NCBI GenBank assembly: GCA_029717555.1 | Contig: JAMDHS010000058.1 | Coordinates: 1-64,000, forward strand | DNA length: 64,000 bases | Source: Peribolospora baueri | Taxonomy: Eukaryota; Basidiomycota; Peribolosporomycetes; Peribolosporales; Peribolosporaceae | Direction of reading: 5' to 3' | Shown: one piece after another, positions 12,497 to 23,814 of the stretch | Numbering within the stretch: the first letter of the stretch is position 1 | Layout of the letters: each line of letters begins with the position of its first letter | The notes under the pieces: generated by a model | What the model saw: only the letters and a program-made list of their open reading frames with translations | What the model was told of the DNA's origin: nothing | Databases searched by the model: none | Made by a program: the position numbers and the translations under genes

Positions 12497-14257
12497 ATGG
12501 CCAGTTTGAGTAATCGGTCCCGCCCACATCGGACGTACGAGTACACCTCCACCCCGGGCTCGTCGTCTTCCTCTGTGCATCCCTCCTCCCCTGCAAACTC
12601 GGCCAACGCCAGCGACCATTCCACCCTCTCTCCACTTCAGGTGCAAGCGAAAGATAATGTTTTGGTGCGAGGAATTGAGATTGCGGGATGGAGGGTGGAG
12701 AGCTCGAAGGGGAGCATTGGGAATTCGCAGGAGATTGATGGGTGAGCGGTAGACGTAATATGTTTTTCTGTGGCCTGGAATTGGGACGCTGCGACCGTTC
12801 CTTAACCAACCTTCCCTTCCCTTTTTGTCTCTCACGCAGACTATCCGATCTCTTAAAGCTGCCGCCTCCGGAGATGACTTTCCCCAAAACGAATCTCACC
12901 ATCACGCATCTCCGTTCCGGCTTCGCGTACAAGTTCGATGCCCTGGGAGCCCTATTGGATGTGGAGGGTGTGCCTGTCCAGAGTGGAGGGAGGTCAAGGT
13001 CTCGGATGGAAGGAGGAAGCTCTGCGATCAAAGTCAGCTATGCGAAAGAATGGGGGAAGAGCAGGTGGGTGACTAGCCATGACGGGGACACGCTCGTCGC
13101 TCTAGCTTGTGGAGTGCTAATAGGACGTATCTTTGATCATTCCATTGGCTCAACTTGAAGGGAGCTAACTTCTATCGGAGCTTCAGCCTCTTCCCCGTCT
13201 ACAGGATCCAGTAATGCCGCCGGGGTTACCCGTACTTCGCCTGTGCAGCCCGGCCCCAACGCCGTCTCGACATCCGCGTTCTCCCCTACGGCGCCTCCGT
13301 CATCGCGCTTCGGGCCTCAGGTTGTCAACAACGTGGCTACCGTATCTTCTCCGAAGTCCTACGATTGGACTTACACTACCACTCATCCGGGCGCCATTGT
13401 CACCCCGCCTCCCCCACCTCCCCAGCAAGGTTCTTCTGACCCTTTCGAAGACTCTTCGGAAGGCCGACCAGCGCCAGTGAAAATTCCCTCGCAGACGTTC
13501 GAGTTTGTTTTGTCGGCTTCTCACACCATTCCGCTCGACCAATTATCTAAACCGGAACCGATCTTGTTTTACGACGACCTCATGCTCTTCGAGGACGAGT
13601 TGGCGGACAACGGGAGCAGCGCGATCAGTGTCAAAGTGGTATGTCGGCTGATGGAGGACAAACGAGTGTTGGTGGTGAACCATAGTGCGCGTTGCTGATG
13701 GTGTTCGCTCACTTTTTTTGCTCCTGGACAGCGGGTCATGCCATCCTCTTTCTTCATCCTGCAACGCTTCTTCTTGCGCGTGGATAACGTCCTCTTCAGA
13801 GTCTTCGACACGCGCATATATTGCCCTTTCAGCTCGATCGCCTCGGGTGACGTCACGCAGGACGAGCGTATCGAACTGATTCGAGAACGGAGCGGGTGGG
13901 AAGCTCCGTACGACAAGGTCAAGATGGTATGTCTCTTCTCATTTCAACATGAGTCTCGGGGTGCGGTGCTTCTTAACTCCATGTCCTCGTCTGCCCTCGC
14001 TCTTCCGGTTTCAGCGACTTCCGCCGTATAAGCCACACGATCTATCCCCGCTCACAGATTCTGGATGGGTGGCGAACGCGCTCCAGGCTATCGCAGCCAA
14101 GGAGGCGAGGGAACGAGAGAGGCGGAGAAAATTAGACGAAGCATCGGAGCGAGCGGCTCCTGAGAAGGCCAGAGTGGATTCCGGAGCGGAGGAGGCCGGT
14201 GATGGCAAGTGGGAAGGGATCGGTACTCGAGTCGAGGTGCTCGTGCTGGGAGCGTGA
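12497..14257 (+). CDS. TIP41: TIP41-family regulator of PP2A/TOR signalling
   Basis: Five exons: 12497-12741, 12840-13064, 13161-13638, 13732-13926 and 14015-14257 (1386 nt, 461 aa). TIP41 hallmarks appear in order: GWRVES near the N-terminus, [69 protein letters not shown] and [20 protein letters not shown]. The family binds Tap42/alpha-4 or PP2A-type catalytic subunits and tunes TORC1 signalling in the cytosol. Compared with compact TIP41 proteins (~270-350 aa), this one has a Ser-rich N-terminal extension, a Ser/Pro-rich insert before YDWTYTT and a charged C-terminal tail. An in-frame ATG at 12377 is a possible earlier start; I prefer 12497 because the upstream codons look like leader. The acceptor at 13160 is the least certain junction. 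Confidence 0.92.
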
Positions 14258-14477
14258 GATGCGTTTCGTGTTGTAGTAGTCACATGGAAGACGGGTTGTG
14301 CCTCTTCTTTCTCTGTCCCCCATGCCTATCTTTCGCTGTCTGCACCAAGGAGAGTTGACGAGGACGCGTGGACGGAACGCATGGCGCGCTTCGGCGAATT
14401 TATTTCGACGTCGCGTTCGAGGGCTTGCTTTTGCTTCTCCACTTCCATCCAACGTCCTTCAAAGCCGCTTTCCCGAC

Positions 14478-17400
14478 ATGCCTTTGCCTTCCGGCGTACG
14501 CTTTGTGAGCCTGCATGCGCCTATCTATCTACCTGCCGTTTGTAAACCATGTCAACCAAACCCCGCTTACGAGTTTTCGAACTTGTGCTTGTCAGCAAAC
14601 CGCATCTCCCTCGACAGAAAGACACAGGAGCACACCAGAAGCAGAGCCCGGTGCCCCCTTCTCTCAACAAGAAAGTGAAGAAGACGACCCTGACGATGAC
14701 GATGACAACATTGTTGGCGACGCCCGCATCGTCTTGTCATTCATGGCCAAGCTCTCCAAGCTCGGTTGTGCAGCTTACGACGCAGCGACTAGCAAGCTCT
14801 ATCTTATGGAGGATCAATTCGACAATCCTGTGGCGGGGCTTGAGAGCCACGGTCCGTCTGCGAGCCCTGATCCGGACGAGGAAAACGAAGCTGCAGACAA
14901 CGGCGAACATGGGCGTGGCGGGGATCTGATTGCCCTGCGTGAGTTGCGGAAGGGCTCTGAAGAAATCAAGCGCATATATCTACCACTAAGGACGTCTCTG
15001 AACAAAGCTACTCCCATTCAATCGTCACAGTCATCAATCAATTTAGTCCGGACCTCGTCTTGACGAGCTCCCAATGCGTAGGCGCTCAGAGGATCATCAA
15101 GCGGGAAAGTGCGCTTCTCTGCCTGTCGACAAGGGGTGTGTGTGAGAGTTTTCGGCCCACATGACGCTCATTGTGTTCTCACTACTAGTGATCAAAATTG
15201 GAGGCAGTTTCCAGATACGCCCCGGTCGAGAGTTCACCACCACGTCCGGCCGTACCCGTCTGCATCAACTCCATCTCCCGACCTTTTTCTCATCTTATCC
15301 TGGCTCGGAGACGGATGTGGAGGACACCAGGTCGCATGCAAGCACGACCTTCACTGGCCGCGCCTTGTCGCGGGTGTCTTCCTCGCGAGACCACGATCAA
15401 GACGACCAGAAAATTCGAAGGACTGCGCTTCAAGTCGCCAGCCTGGTCGACCTGGACAAGGCTCCACTTTCGGTCAGTTATGTGGTCATTCCAATTTCAT
15501 CTCGCTCCGCTCCGGGTAACTGAACGCATTCGTTTATCCTGTGCTGCTGTAGGTCATGGCCGCCGGCGGGTTACTGACACACCTTAACCGCGTGGTGGCC
15601 ATTAGGGCGATACCGGGTGACGAGCCGACGATCGCTATCCAAAGCATCGAAATGATTTCAATGTGCGTGCACCGGACTCTATAGTACGACCGCGTCGACT
15701 AATCCATTTGTCACTCATCGCTGGATGAATGCAGGAGCGAAATCATGCAGGTCAACAGCGATGCAATGGTGTCCCTCGCTGTATTCGAAGACGAATCGCA
15801 TGCTTCTTTGCACTCGAAGCGCACCAAAGAGGGCCTGTCGCTCTTTGGCATATTCAATACCGCGCGGACGCCGCTCGGTCGCTCCTTGCTGCGTCGATGG
15901 TTCCTACAGCCTCTTCAGGACCTGGAAGCCATCGGCAATCGACACGACGCTGTAGAGGCTTTCCTGATGTCTGATAATCAAACTTTCACTGGCGACCTGG
16001 CCCACAGCCTCCGTTCGATGAAGAATGTCAACAAAGTGCTCAACAAGCTTAGGCAGAGCACGGCCAAGCTTGCCGATTGGAAGGCGCTGACAAGGGTAGG
16101 TCGACCTTCGGCGGGTGCAACACACCTCTCCTTCTCTTGACCTACGGTCTTCATTCTATACACCACGAACCGAGCAGTTCACCTACCAAGCCATCACGGC
16201 CCGTGCCGCTGTCGCGGGCATGGTTTACATCGGCAACGTCAAATTGCTCCATCAGGTGAGAGATATTTACTGCCGACAGCTACGAGAGCTTGCACCCATG
16301 GTTATTCTGTCTAGGCCCTCGCCAACATTGGCGAGGACATCCTGCAGATAACAGGTGACGCTATCAACAACATCGTAAGTTGCCTTCGCCAAGTCGAACA
16401 TTGGGTTGGCTTCGCTTTTCCTTGTTCATGCTAAGCTGTTTTTTATGTCCTCACAGATCGATTGGGACGATAGGTGTGCCAGATCGGACGCGCGTCTCTC
16501 CCAGAGGATGCTGGCTTACATTATGGCCGTATATGCAGTGCGAATGAGAGACGCATCTGCGTCAAACCTGGCGTTGACCAGCAGCTGGACGAGCTCAAGA
16601 GGACTTACTCCGGACTGGAGAGCCTTCTGGTAAGTTGCAGACACAAGCAGGCTAAGCTTCCAGTGACTTTTCCATGCTCATCCCCACCTCTTTTCAGAAT
16701 AACATCGCAGACAAGATCCGGCAGCAAGTGCCAACGGACCATGCTCGCAGTCTGCAGATTATCTACTTTCCCCAGTTAGGATATCATATCTGTGTGCCGA
16801 AGAAGCAAGAGTGGCAGGACGAAGACGATTTTTATGTCGAGTCATGGGAGTTCAAGTTCGCTTCGACAGATCACGTCTATTACAAGAGTGCGGAGATGCA
16901 TGATGTCGATCGTCACCTAGGAGACTTGCAAGGCCTCATCGCCGATAAAGAGGTCGAAGTGGGTTAGCGGTCCGGAGGATGCTTTCCAGGGCAATGGATA
17001 CGCCATCTGCTAGCTCACTCTGAGCTCTCCGATCCTGTTTAGTTTGTTCATCAGCTGCAACAGTTCATCTTGGAGAGGTCGGGTGCCATCCTACGTGCCG
17101 GCGACGCATGTGCAGAGCTGGACTGGTGAATATTTTCCGGTTTGCCCCACTGCTGATCAGGTGTAAATGAACTCACACTTTGTGTCTCTCCCATGACAGT
17201 TTGCTTTGCCTCGCACAAGCGGCCCACGATTATAACTATAGCCGACCGGACATGACCGAAGAAAATGTTATAAAGATACGGCAAGGACGTCATCCCCTAC
17301 AGGAGCTCTGCGTCGACAGCTTCGTTCGGAACGACACCTTTCTGGTCGGCGGTAGAGGATGTACCAGCGCCGATCCTCCCGTGTCCAGGGCGGACGAGTC

Positions 17401-18652
17401 CACTCTCCGCTCGGATGTTAACGAGGTCGAAAGCGGTACAGAGGAGCAACTTCATCGCCACACATGCAATAGCGTATTCATTGTGACCGGCGCTAACTTT
17501 TGCGGAAAAAGCGTCTACTTGAAGCAAGTTGCTCTAATGGTACTCATGGCTCACATAGGAAGGTGAGTGTTCTTCCTGTCCTCCTCCAATGACGCTGGGG
17601 CCAATCGTCTTCTGTTCTTTACCAGTTTTGTACCCGCAGAGTACGCTTTGATTGGCAGGACGGACAAGAGTGAGTTTGATGAGGCTTACCTGTGTGAGTG
17701 ACCTTCAACAACCAACTCCTCTTGCTCTCTTTTCTTGCTTTAGTTTTCACCCGTGTGCAGACCCGCGAGTCGGTCTCCAAGCTAGGCTCCGCCTTTATGA
17801 TCGACCTGGGTCAGGTCAGTCATGCCCTGCGCAATTGCACCTCGAGGAGCCTCATCCTACTTGACGAGTTCGGCAAGGGTACGGCCGCTAGCGATGGGGC
17901 TGGTTTGCTAGTTGGTACGATCAAACACCTTTTGGCGCGGGGCGAAGACTGTCCGAAGACGCTCATAGCCACTCACTTCCACGGTGAGTTGTTGGATCAG
18001 CAAGGTACCCGATAAACGAGCTTGCTAATGATTTCGTCTTCTCTCATTACGACGGCGTCCCTCCAGAGATTTTCTCAAGCAGCATTCTACCAAGTTCGCT
18101 GCCCATCGACTTTGCCCACATGGAGATCTTTGTCGACGTGGCCATGTCCGACGTGGCGTCCGAGGACCGTTCGAGGGCCCAGATTACATACCTTCACAAG
18201 TGAACGTCCTTGTCTTCTGCCCTTTGCTGTCCTTCATTGCTTTATCGGATGCTGAGCCCTCGTCGTCTCTTCTCTTTAGGCTGGCAACTGGCCTTTCCAG
18301 CTCTTCGCACGCCGCCCAATGTGCTTTGCGCTTTGGAATGCCGCTTCACGTCGTGGAGCGTGCGGAACAAGTGACAGATCTTGTCTCGCGTCACGAGCTT
18401 GACTTGCTTCGTCTGCAGCAAGAGGCGCTGGACGGTACGCAGAGGAGCGAGCTGGAAGATGCGGAGCAGGTGTGCCGAAGGTTCGTGGAGTGGGACCTGC
18501 CAGCGCCGGAAGAAGAGTGGAAGGGCGAGGAAGGAAGCGGGAGGGAACGACTGGCAGCTGTGTTGGGGTTTGAACAGCTTCCAGCGACCGATGAGGAGGG
18601 CCTTGCGCACAGTGTTTCTGGCTCCTCACGTGTAGAATCGCAAAAGAACTGA
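14478..18652 (+). CDS. MSH5: MSH5, meiotic MutS homolog
   Basis: Seventeen exons: 14478-14504, 14596-14938, 15031-15141, 15189-15472, 15553-15662, 15735-16095, 16178-16255, 16315-16374, 16457-16473, 16539-16629, 16698-16958, 17043-17125, 17200-17562, 17626-17669, 17744-17983, 18067-18199 and 18280-18652 (2979 nt, 992 aa, phase-closed). Recognisable MutS core segments are GLSLFGIFNTARTPLGRSLL with RRWFLQPL, the lever segment DELKRTYSGLESLL, and DEDDFYVESWEFKF. The ATPase has a Walker A TGANFCGKSVYLKQ, a Walker B SLILLDEFGKGT and the ATHFHE motif. MSH5 pairs with MSH4 as a clamp that stabilises crossover intermediates in meiosis; it does not act in mismatch repair. An acidic region lies at the N-terminus and another insert precedes Walker A. 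Exon 9 is 17 nt. The first exon (nine codons) is my least certain call. It ends 115 bp from the stop of the convergent phosphoglycerate mutase gene. Confidence 0.93.
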
Positions 18653-18767
18653 TTTCGTCATTTCTTTCGTCATTCCACATCTTCGTCTCCATACCGTGTA
18701 TTCCTGAACGCTACATGCTGCGGATCTCTTCCAATGATTGCGCGTCTACTTCGGAGCTCCGACACGT

Positions 18768-21096
18768 CTAATGAGCCAGGAGAGACTTTCCGGTCATCTC
18801 CTCAGGCTTGTCCAGGCCCATAATATCCAGCAATGTAGGGGCGACGTCGCACAGGGCACCTTGCTCGTTGCCCATCTCAATGCCGCTGTCCTTGGGCACG
18901 TTGGCGAGGATGAAGGGGACCGGGTTGGTCGTGTGCGCTATGATTGTTGGTGAACAAAAGGACAAGGAAGCTAAGCATCTTCTCTGCGTCGACTGGGACA
19001 CAGCTCGACCCCGAATCTGTTGGGCCAGGCGAACGAACAGGAACACGCACCAGTGAAAGGCTTGCCGTTCTCATCGATCATCTTCTCGGCATTGCCGTGG
19101 TCGGCTGTGATGGCGAGGACGTACCCGTTCCTCTTGGCTGCCTCGTACACGGTCTTGACGGCCTTGTCGGTCGCAGTGACCGCCTTAACGGCCGCCTCGT
19201 AGTTGCCGGTGTGGCCGACCATCTACACACGCGGGGACAAGAAGAGAACACGAGCGCAAGAGAAGACAGTTTGACGTCAGTCCGTTGACTGGAACTCTTG
19301 ATTCGACTTCATGGGAGAGAGGAATGCACGCACGTCCGGGGGAGCAAAGTTGAGCATAGCAAAGGGTGCCTTGCCTTCATCAAGAACCTCGGCCATTTTG
19401 TCCGCCACGCCCTGTGCAGACATCTCGGGCTGTTTGTCGTAGGTCGGCACCCTGGGCGAAGGGATCATGTGGCGCTCCTCGCCGTCAAACTGCTTCTCCA
19501 CACCACCGTTGAAGAAGAAGGTCACGTGGGCGTACTTCTCCGTCTCTGAGTGAGATGAGTACAAATCATTGTGTAAAATCAGATGCCGTCTAAGCTGTCC
19601 TTGATGGTCTTGTGCGACTCACCAGCAATATGAACCTGCTTGACGCCCTTGACAGAGAGCCACTCGGCCAGGACGTTCTTCATGCCTTGCGGCGGAAAGG
19701 CCATGGGGAAGGGGAACTCGGCGTTGTAGCGGGACATGGTGGTGATGTGCTGATAGGTGCGATCACGAAGACGGAATGGACGTGAGTAGATGAAACGGTC
19801 AGAGGATGGCAAGTAGGGTCTTACCAGGTTCTTGGGGATGGTAACCTCCATCGGCTTGTCTTCCAATCCAAAGACAGCACAGATCTCGCGCATCCGGTCC
19901 GAACGGTAGTTGAAGAAGAAAAGAGTATCGTTGTCTGCGATAGTGGCAAAGCAGCACACGTTCTCAGCGCCGTATTCGGGACAGATGCCCTCCAGTAACG
20001 TCCAATAAAACAACTCACCCTTGATCCTGCTGTCGTCGCCGCTGACGATGATAGGCTTCAAGAACTCGTCCGTCTCGCCGTTGTTGTACCTCTCCTCGAT
20101 CTTGGCCACAAGATCATCTGGCTTGTCGACCTTCTCGCCCTGGCCCTGGACGAGACCATCGACGGCGACCTTGACCCTCTCCCAGCGCTTGTCGCGGTCC
20201 ATGGCATAATAGCGGCCGACCACAGTGGAAACCTTTCCGACGCCGATCTCCTTCGTCTTCTGCAGCAGCTCTTTCATATAGCCGGCAGAGCTCTTGGGCG
20301 CAGTGTCTCGGCCGTCGCCGAAGAAGTGGACGTAGACCTCCGAGAGACCCTGCTCCTTCGCGGTCTCGAGAAGGGCATAAAGATGGGTAATGTGAGAGTG
20401 GACGCCACCATCGGATACGAGGCCGAGCAAGTGAAGGCGGCCGCCGGAGGACTTCTTGGCATGCTCGATGCTCTCCAGGATCTTATCGTTCTTATGGAAC
20501 TCCCTCGTCTTGATCGACTGGTTAATGCGGACAATGTCCTGCCACACCACGCGACCAGCGCCCGCGTTCAAATGGCTATAACAGAGGACGAAAGGTCGAA
20601 CGCAGGAAAGAGATGAGCGCGAGCACGGTCACAGCCTCGCGTGAAACCGATCTCCATTCGAATGACGGGGAAAGGTCACGGCTCACCCGACTTCAGAGTT
20701 GCCCATGAGTCCGTCACTGAGACCGACAGCAAGACCATGGGCCTCGATCAACGTGGAGGGATAGTCCTTGGCCAAGGTGTCCATTGTCGTGGAGTTCGCG
20801 GCCTGGCGAGTGTACGGTCCGAAAAGCGGCGATGCGGTGAGCACTGTTCTTCAACCATACCAGCTAGAAAGAGGCAAAGTACTCGAACACCCACTTCGAT
20901 CGCATCTCCCTTCTGACCCTTCTGGCGGGCCACGCCCCAGCCATCGTGCACGATAAGGCAGACCTGGTGAGAAATGATTAGAGATAAAGAAAGAGGGAAC
21001 TTTGCGTAAGCTGCATTCCCACGAGCACGTCCAAAGGAGCCCCACGAAGGAGACCCTCGTGCGTTTCCCCCCCACCTTGTTCTTGATGTTGGCCAT
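18768..21096 (-). CDS. 2,3-bisphosphoglycerate-independent phosphoglycerate mutase
   Basis: Nine exons on the minus strand: 21096-21076, 20963-20895, 20802-20687, 20575-20019, 19934-19825, 19749-19623, 19545-19334, 19222-19051 and 18937-18768 (1554 nt, 517 aa, the family's usual size). It interconverts 3- and 2-phosphoglycerate in glycolysis and gluconeogenesis in the cytosol, using two metal ions and a phosphoserine. Motifs include [10 protein letters not shown] (metal Asp), [15 protein letters not shown] (the catalytic Ser, near residue 65), [52 protein letters not shown] and AHTTNPVPF. All active-site motifs seen are intact. The first exon encodes only seven residues. It shares a 214-bp divergent promoter with POLD4. 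Confidence 0.96.
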
Positions 21097-21310
21097 TCTA
21101 TGCAACTTTACAGTAGACGTAACGAGGTCCGAGCGACAACGAGTGAAGGTGGGCAGCCAATATGAGGCACGTTCAAGGGCCTCGCAGTGGTTCTTCTTTC
21201 GACTGCGGTCAATTCGGATCTGAGCACGTGGCCGACCGATCGATCGGAGTTCATACGACTCGGGCGCGACCATCGCACCCAAAAACACAACAACACCGCC
21301 CACCGTCCTA
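21097..21310. promoter_or_regulatory. Divergent promoter, iPGM / POLD4
   Basis: Only 214 bp separate the two opposite-facing start codons (21096 on - and 21311 on +). Both core promoters must lie here or extend into the first introns. No clear TATA box is visible. Confidence 0.6.
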
Positions 21311-22447
21311 ATGGCTCCAAAACGATCCAGCTCCTCCGTATCCACCGGCCCCGCCCCTGCCGCGAAGCGGCGGTCTTCGGCGCAGACCAAGCTCTCCTTT
21401 GTCGCGACCAAGCCGGGTGCTGCGCCCGCGAGCAAGAAGGCCAAGCTCACTCGGTCTGTCCCTGACAAGCGAGAAGATGAGCTCGAAGTGAAGACGCAGA
21501 AGCGGGACATTTCTGAGGAGGAGGGGAAGGAAGAGACGGAAGAAGAGAATAGGAGGAAGGAGGAAGAGCGGGAGATTAGGGCGCGGGAGGAGGAGGAGAG
21601 GAGGAGGAAGGAGGCAGAGGAGAGGGAGAGGGAGGCGAGTAGGAAGACGCTGGACGTGGACGACCCTGCCTATGACAGGGCCTATGAGGAGGTGAAGATT
21701 AAGATGGGAAATGCTGGGAAGCAACCAATTAAACCTAGTGAGTCGGGTAGTTTCTGTGTTTTTACCGTTAGCAGGAAAGAGAGGGTGGATGGAAAGAAAA
21801 CTCTCTTCGTCGATCTCGAGGATGGGCTGAGATTCTCTCGTTGGAGATCTCAATCCTTTTCTGATTCTTTTTCTTTCCTTGCCATAATCTCTTCTGCCTT
21901 CCTTCTTTCCAATGATGCACCTGACTGTTCAACCGATGTCGTATTTCCAACGATGACTCGCCCATAGTCCACGCAAAGGACCTTAACCGCATCCACCACA
22001 TCTTGCGAGTGTTCGATCTGGATATGAAGTGCGTCAACTTTTTGTTGCGTTATTCTTCGTTGCTGTGTACGCCCGCTTTGGCGTGGCTCATGCTTCAGTC
22101 GAGTTGTACGCTGACTTTGTTTCTTCCTCCCTCGTGCAACTTGACGTTGCCGCAGCTATGGCCCGGCAGTGGGACTCTCTAGGCTTCAGCGATGGGAGAG
22201 AGCGAAGAACATGGGCTTGGATCCCCCAGAGGAGGTGCGTGCGAGATGGCTTTCTTTGTCCATGTTCTACGTCTCAAACCTGCGTGTGCATGTCCCTTCG
22301 TATCTCATTTCGCTCCTGGTTGCCCTCCTGGTTGCCCTGGCCCTCCTCCTTGCCTGGCGCTTTGGACAGGTCAAGCACATCTTGGAGACGCGCGAGGGCA
22401 TTAAAAAGACAGAGTATGCCCAACCCATCTTTCACGGAGAGGTGTGA
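21311..22447 (+). CDS. POLD4: DNA polymerase delta subunit 4
   Basis: Four exons: 21311-21737, 21968-22028, 22156-22234 and 22370-22447 (645 nt, 214 aa). The C-terminal half carries the POLD4/Cdm1 signature: HHILRVFDLDMNYGPAVG, then LSRLQRWERAKNMGLDPPEEV. This small subunit stabilises replicative polymerase delta and aids its contact with PCNA in the nucleus. The N-terminal half is basic then highly charged (Glu/Arg, probably helical). It includes AQTKLSFV, which resembles a degenerate PCNA-interacting (PIP) box. The third intron (22235-22369) stays open in frame and would encode a hydrophobic stretch, but the donor, acceptor and phase fit splicing and the family ends with a conserved helix. 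The protein is longer than human POLD4 (107 aa) because of the N-terminal extension. Confidence 0.9.
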
Positions 22448-23814
22448 AAGCCATCTTTCCCAAGGTGTGCAGCCGCTCCTTCGGGTTTCCCGCTTCCTCG
22501 GCCAGGGCGCTTGATAGGGATCCCTCCTGCTCTTCTATGCAGCTGCTGTCGTCAGTTCCTTTCATCTGCTTTCATCTGCTTTGCAACTTCGTTCTGGACG
22601 GCGTCGTCTGCGGCAGCGTGCTATCTCGCACCGTGCTTGTGCCCACAAGTCGGCTTTGTCACCGGAGGAGCGTGAAGATGGGAAGAGACAGCCAACGAAA
22701 CAGGCGTGCCAGCTGTGTCTTAAGAGACATCGGTTCGAGGCAGCGAGGGGGTAGAGATAAACGGCGATTTGGATATACGTCACATTGACATGCATTCCCG
22801 GTTGAAGATAAAGCAGGAGAAGTACCCGTATGTACTCCTTCCTACTCCGGGAGAGCATCGCAATATTCGCTTTCTAGTATGGGAGTTACGTCGCTCCACC
22901 TGTCTCGGGCCGGCGGCAGGGGGCACAAGGACAAAGACCCGCGCGGCTCCACCTTACCGGCGGCTGAGCTCGCTCCGGTTCGTGTTGAGCCGGAGCGAGC
23001 GGGGTTGGAGTGTTCTCGCTGTACAGTATCTCAAAGATGCGAGTTGCTGGTGCCGGAATCTCGACATGCTGCCGTTCTAATGCATCGACCTATGTCGGGG
23101 ACGACGGCGCGGCAGTGCACGTCGGTGTCGCTGGCCGATGGATGGTCAGATGGTCGGACGGATCGGCGTCGTGGTGCGAGGTTTATCCGCTAAGATAGCG
23201 CCCGCCGTCGATGCTCACCTGACGCATGTAGTTCGTTGACCGTCTCCCGTCTCGTTCTTGCTACTCTGGCTAGCTATCTTCGTCCCTGTTCGCCAGCTCC
23301 ATTTTCGCCGTAACCTGCTCGACGCTCACACGTGCGTGCGCCCTCCGTTCCACTCAATCATGAGTCCCAAGCCACTCGGCATCGACCGTGTACCGCCAGA
23401 ACGAGGGCCGGGAGATTAGATAGAACGTGCTGTTGGGACAGTATGTTCTCGTTCGCAGAGCAAACGTCTGAACTAATCTCGCCAGTCCCGCTCGCTGGTC
23501 TCCGTTCTTGGAGCGCTAAGTGGCTACAGCACCTACCTACTCGACCAACCTGACTTCGTTCCGACAGGGGCGGTAGGCGTGGCATGGACACGGCGACGGA
23601 CGCAGGTGGGAGCCGCACTCGCTCGCCGTCCTCTCCTTTCACATCTTCACGATCATAGCCCAAGGAGGAAGGAGGAAGAGGTGGAGCCCGTATCTGTCCC
23701 ACATACAAAAAGGGTTCCCTTCCATCTCTTCACCTCCTCCTTCCTCACCACCTTCCGCCTACACCTCCCACTTCCTTCCCTCCTCTTCCTACCATCCAAG
23801 TGAAGGCGGCAACC
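22448..23814. other. Intergenic region, no gene seen
   Basis: About 1.37 kb without a frame or motif I can assign. The last ~150 bp before RNase T2 are pyrimidine-rich (CCTCCTT-type), as expected of a fungal promoter/leader. Confidence 0.6.

Noticed and set aside
22235-22369. Hydrophobic in-frame read-through at the third POLD4 intron, resembling a membrane helix
   Set aside because: Good donor, acceptor and phase, and the POLD4 domain continues directly across the junction; a membrane helix makes no sense in a polymerase subunit.
22700-22770. GGTTCGAG near 22730 as a possible tRNA T-arm
   Set aside because: No matching acceptor stem, D-arm or anticodon arm could be drawn around it.
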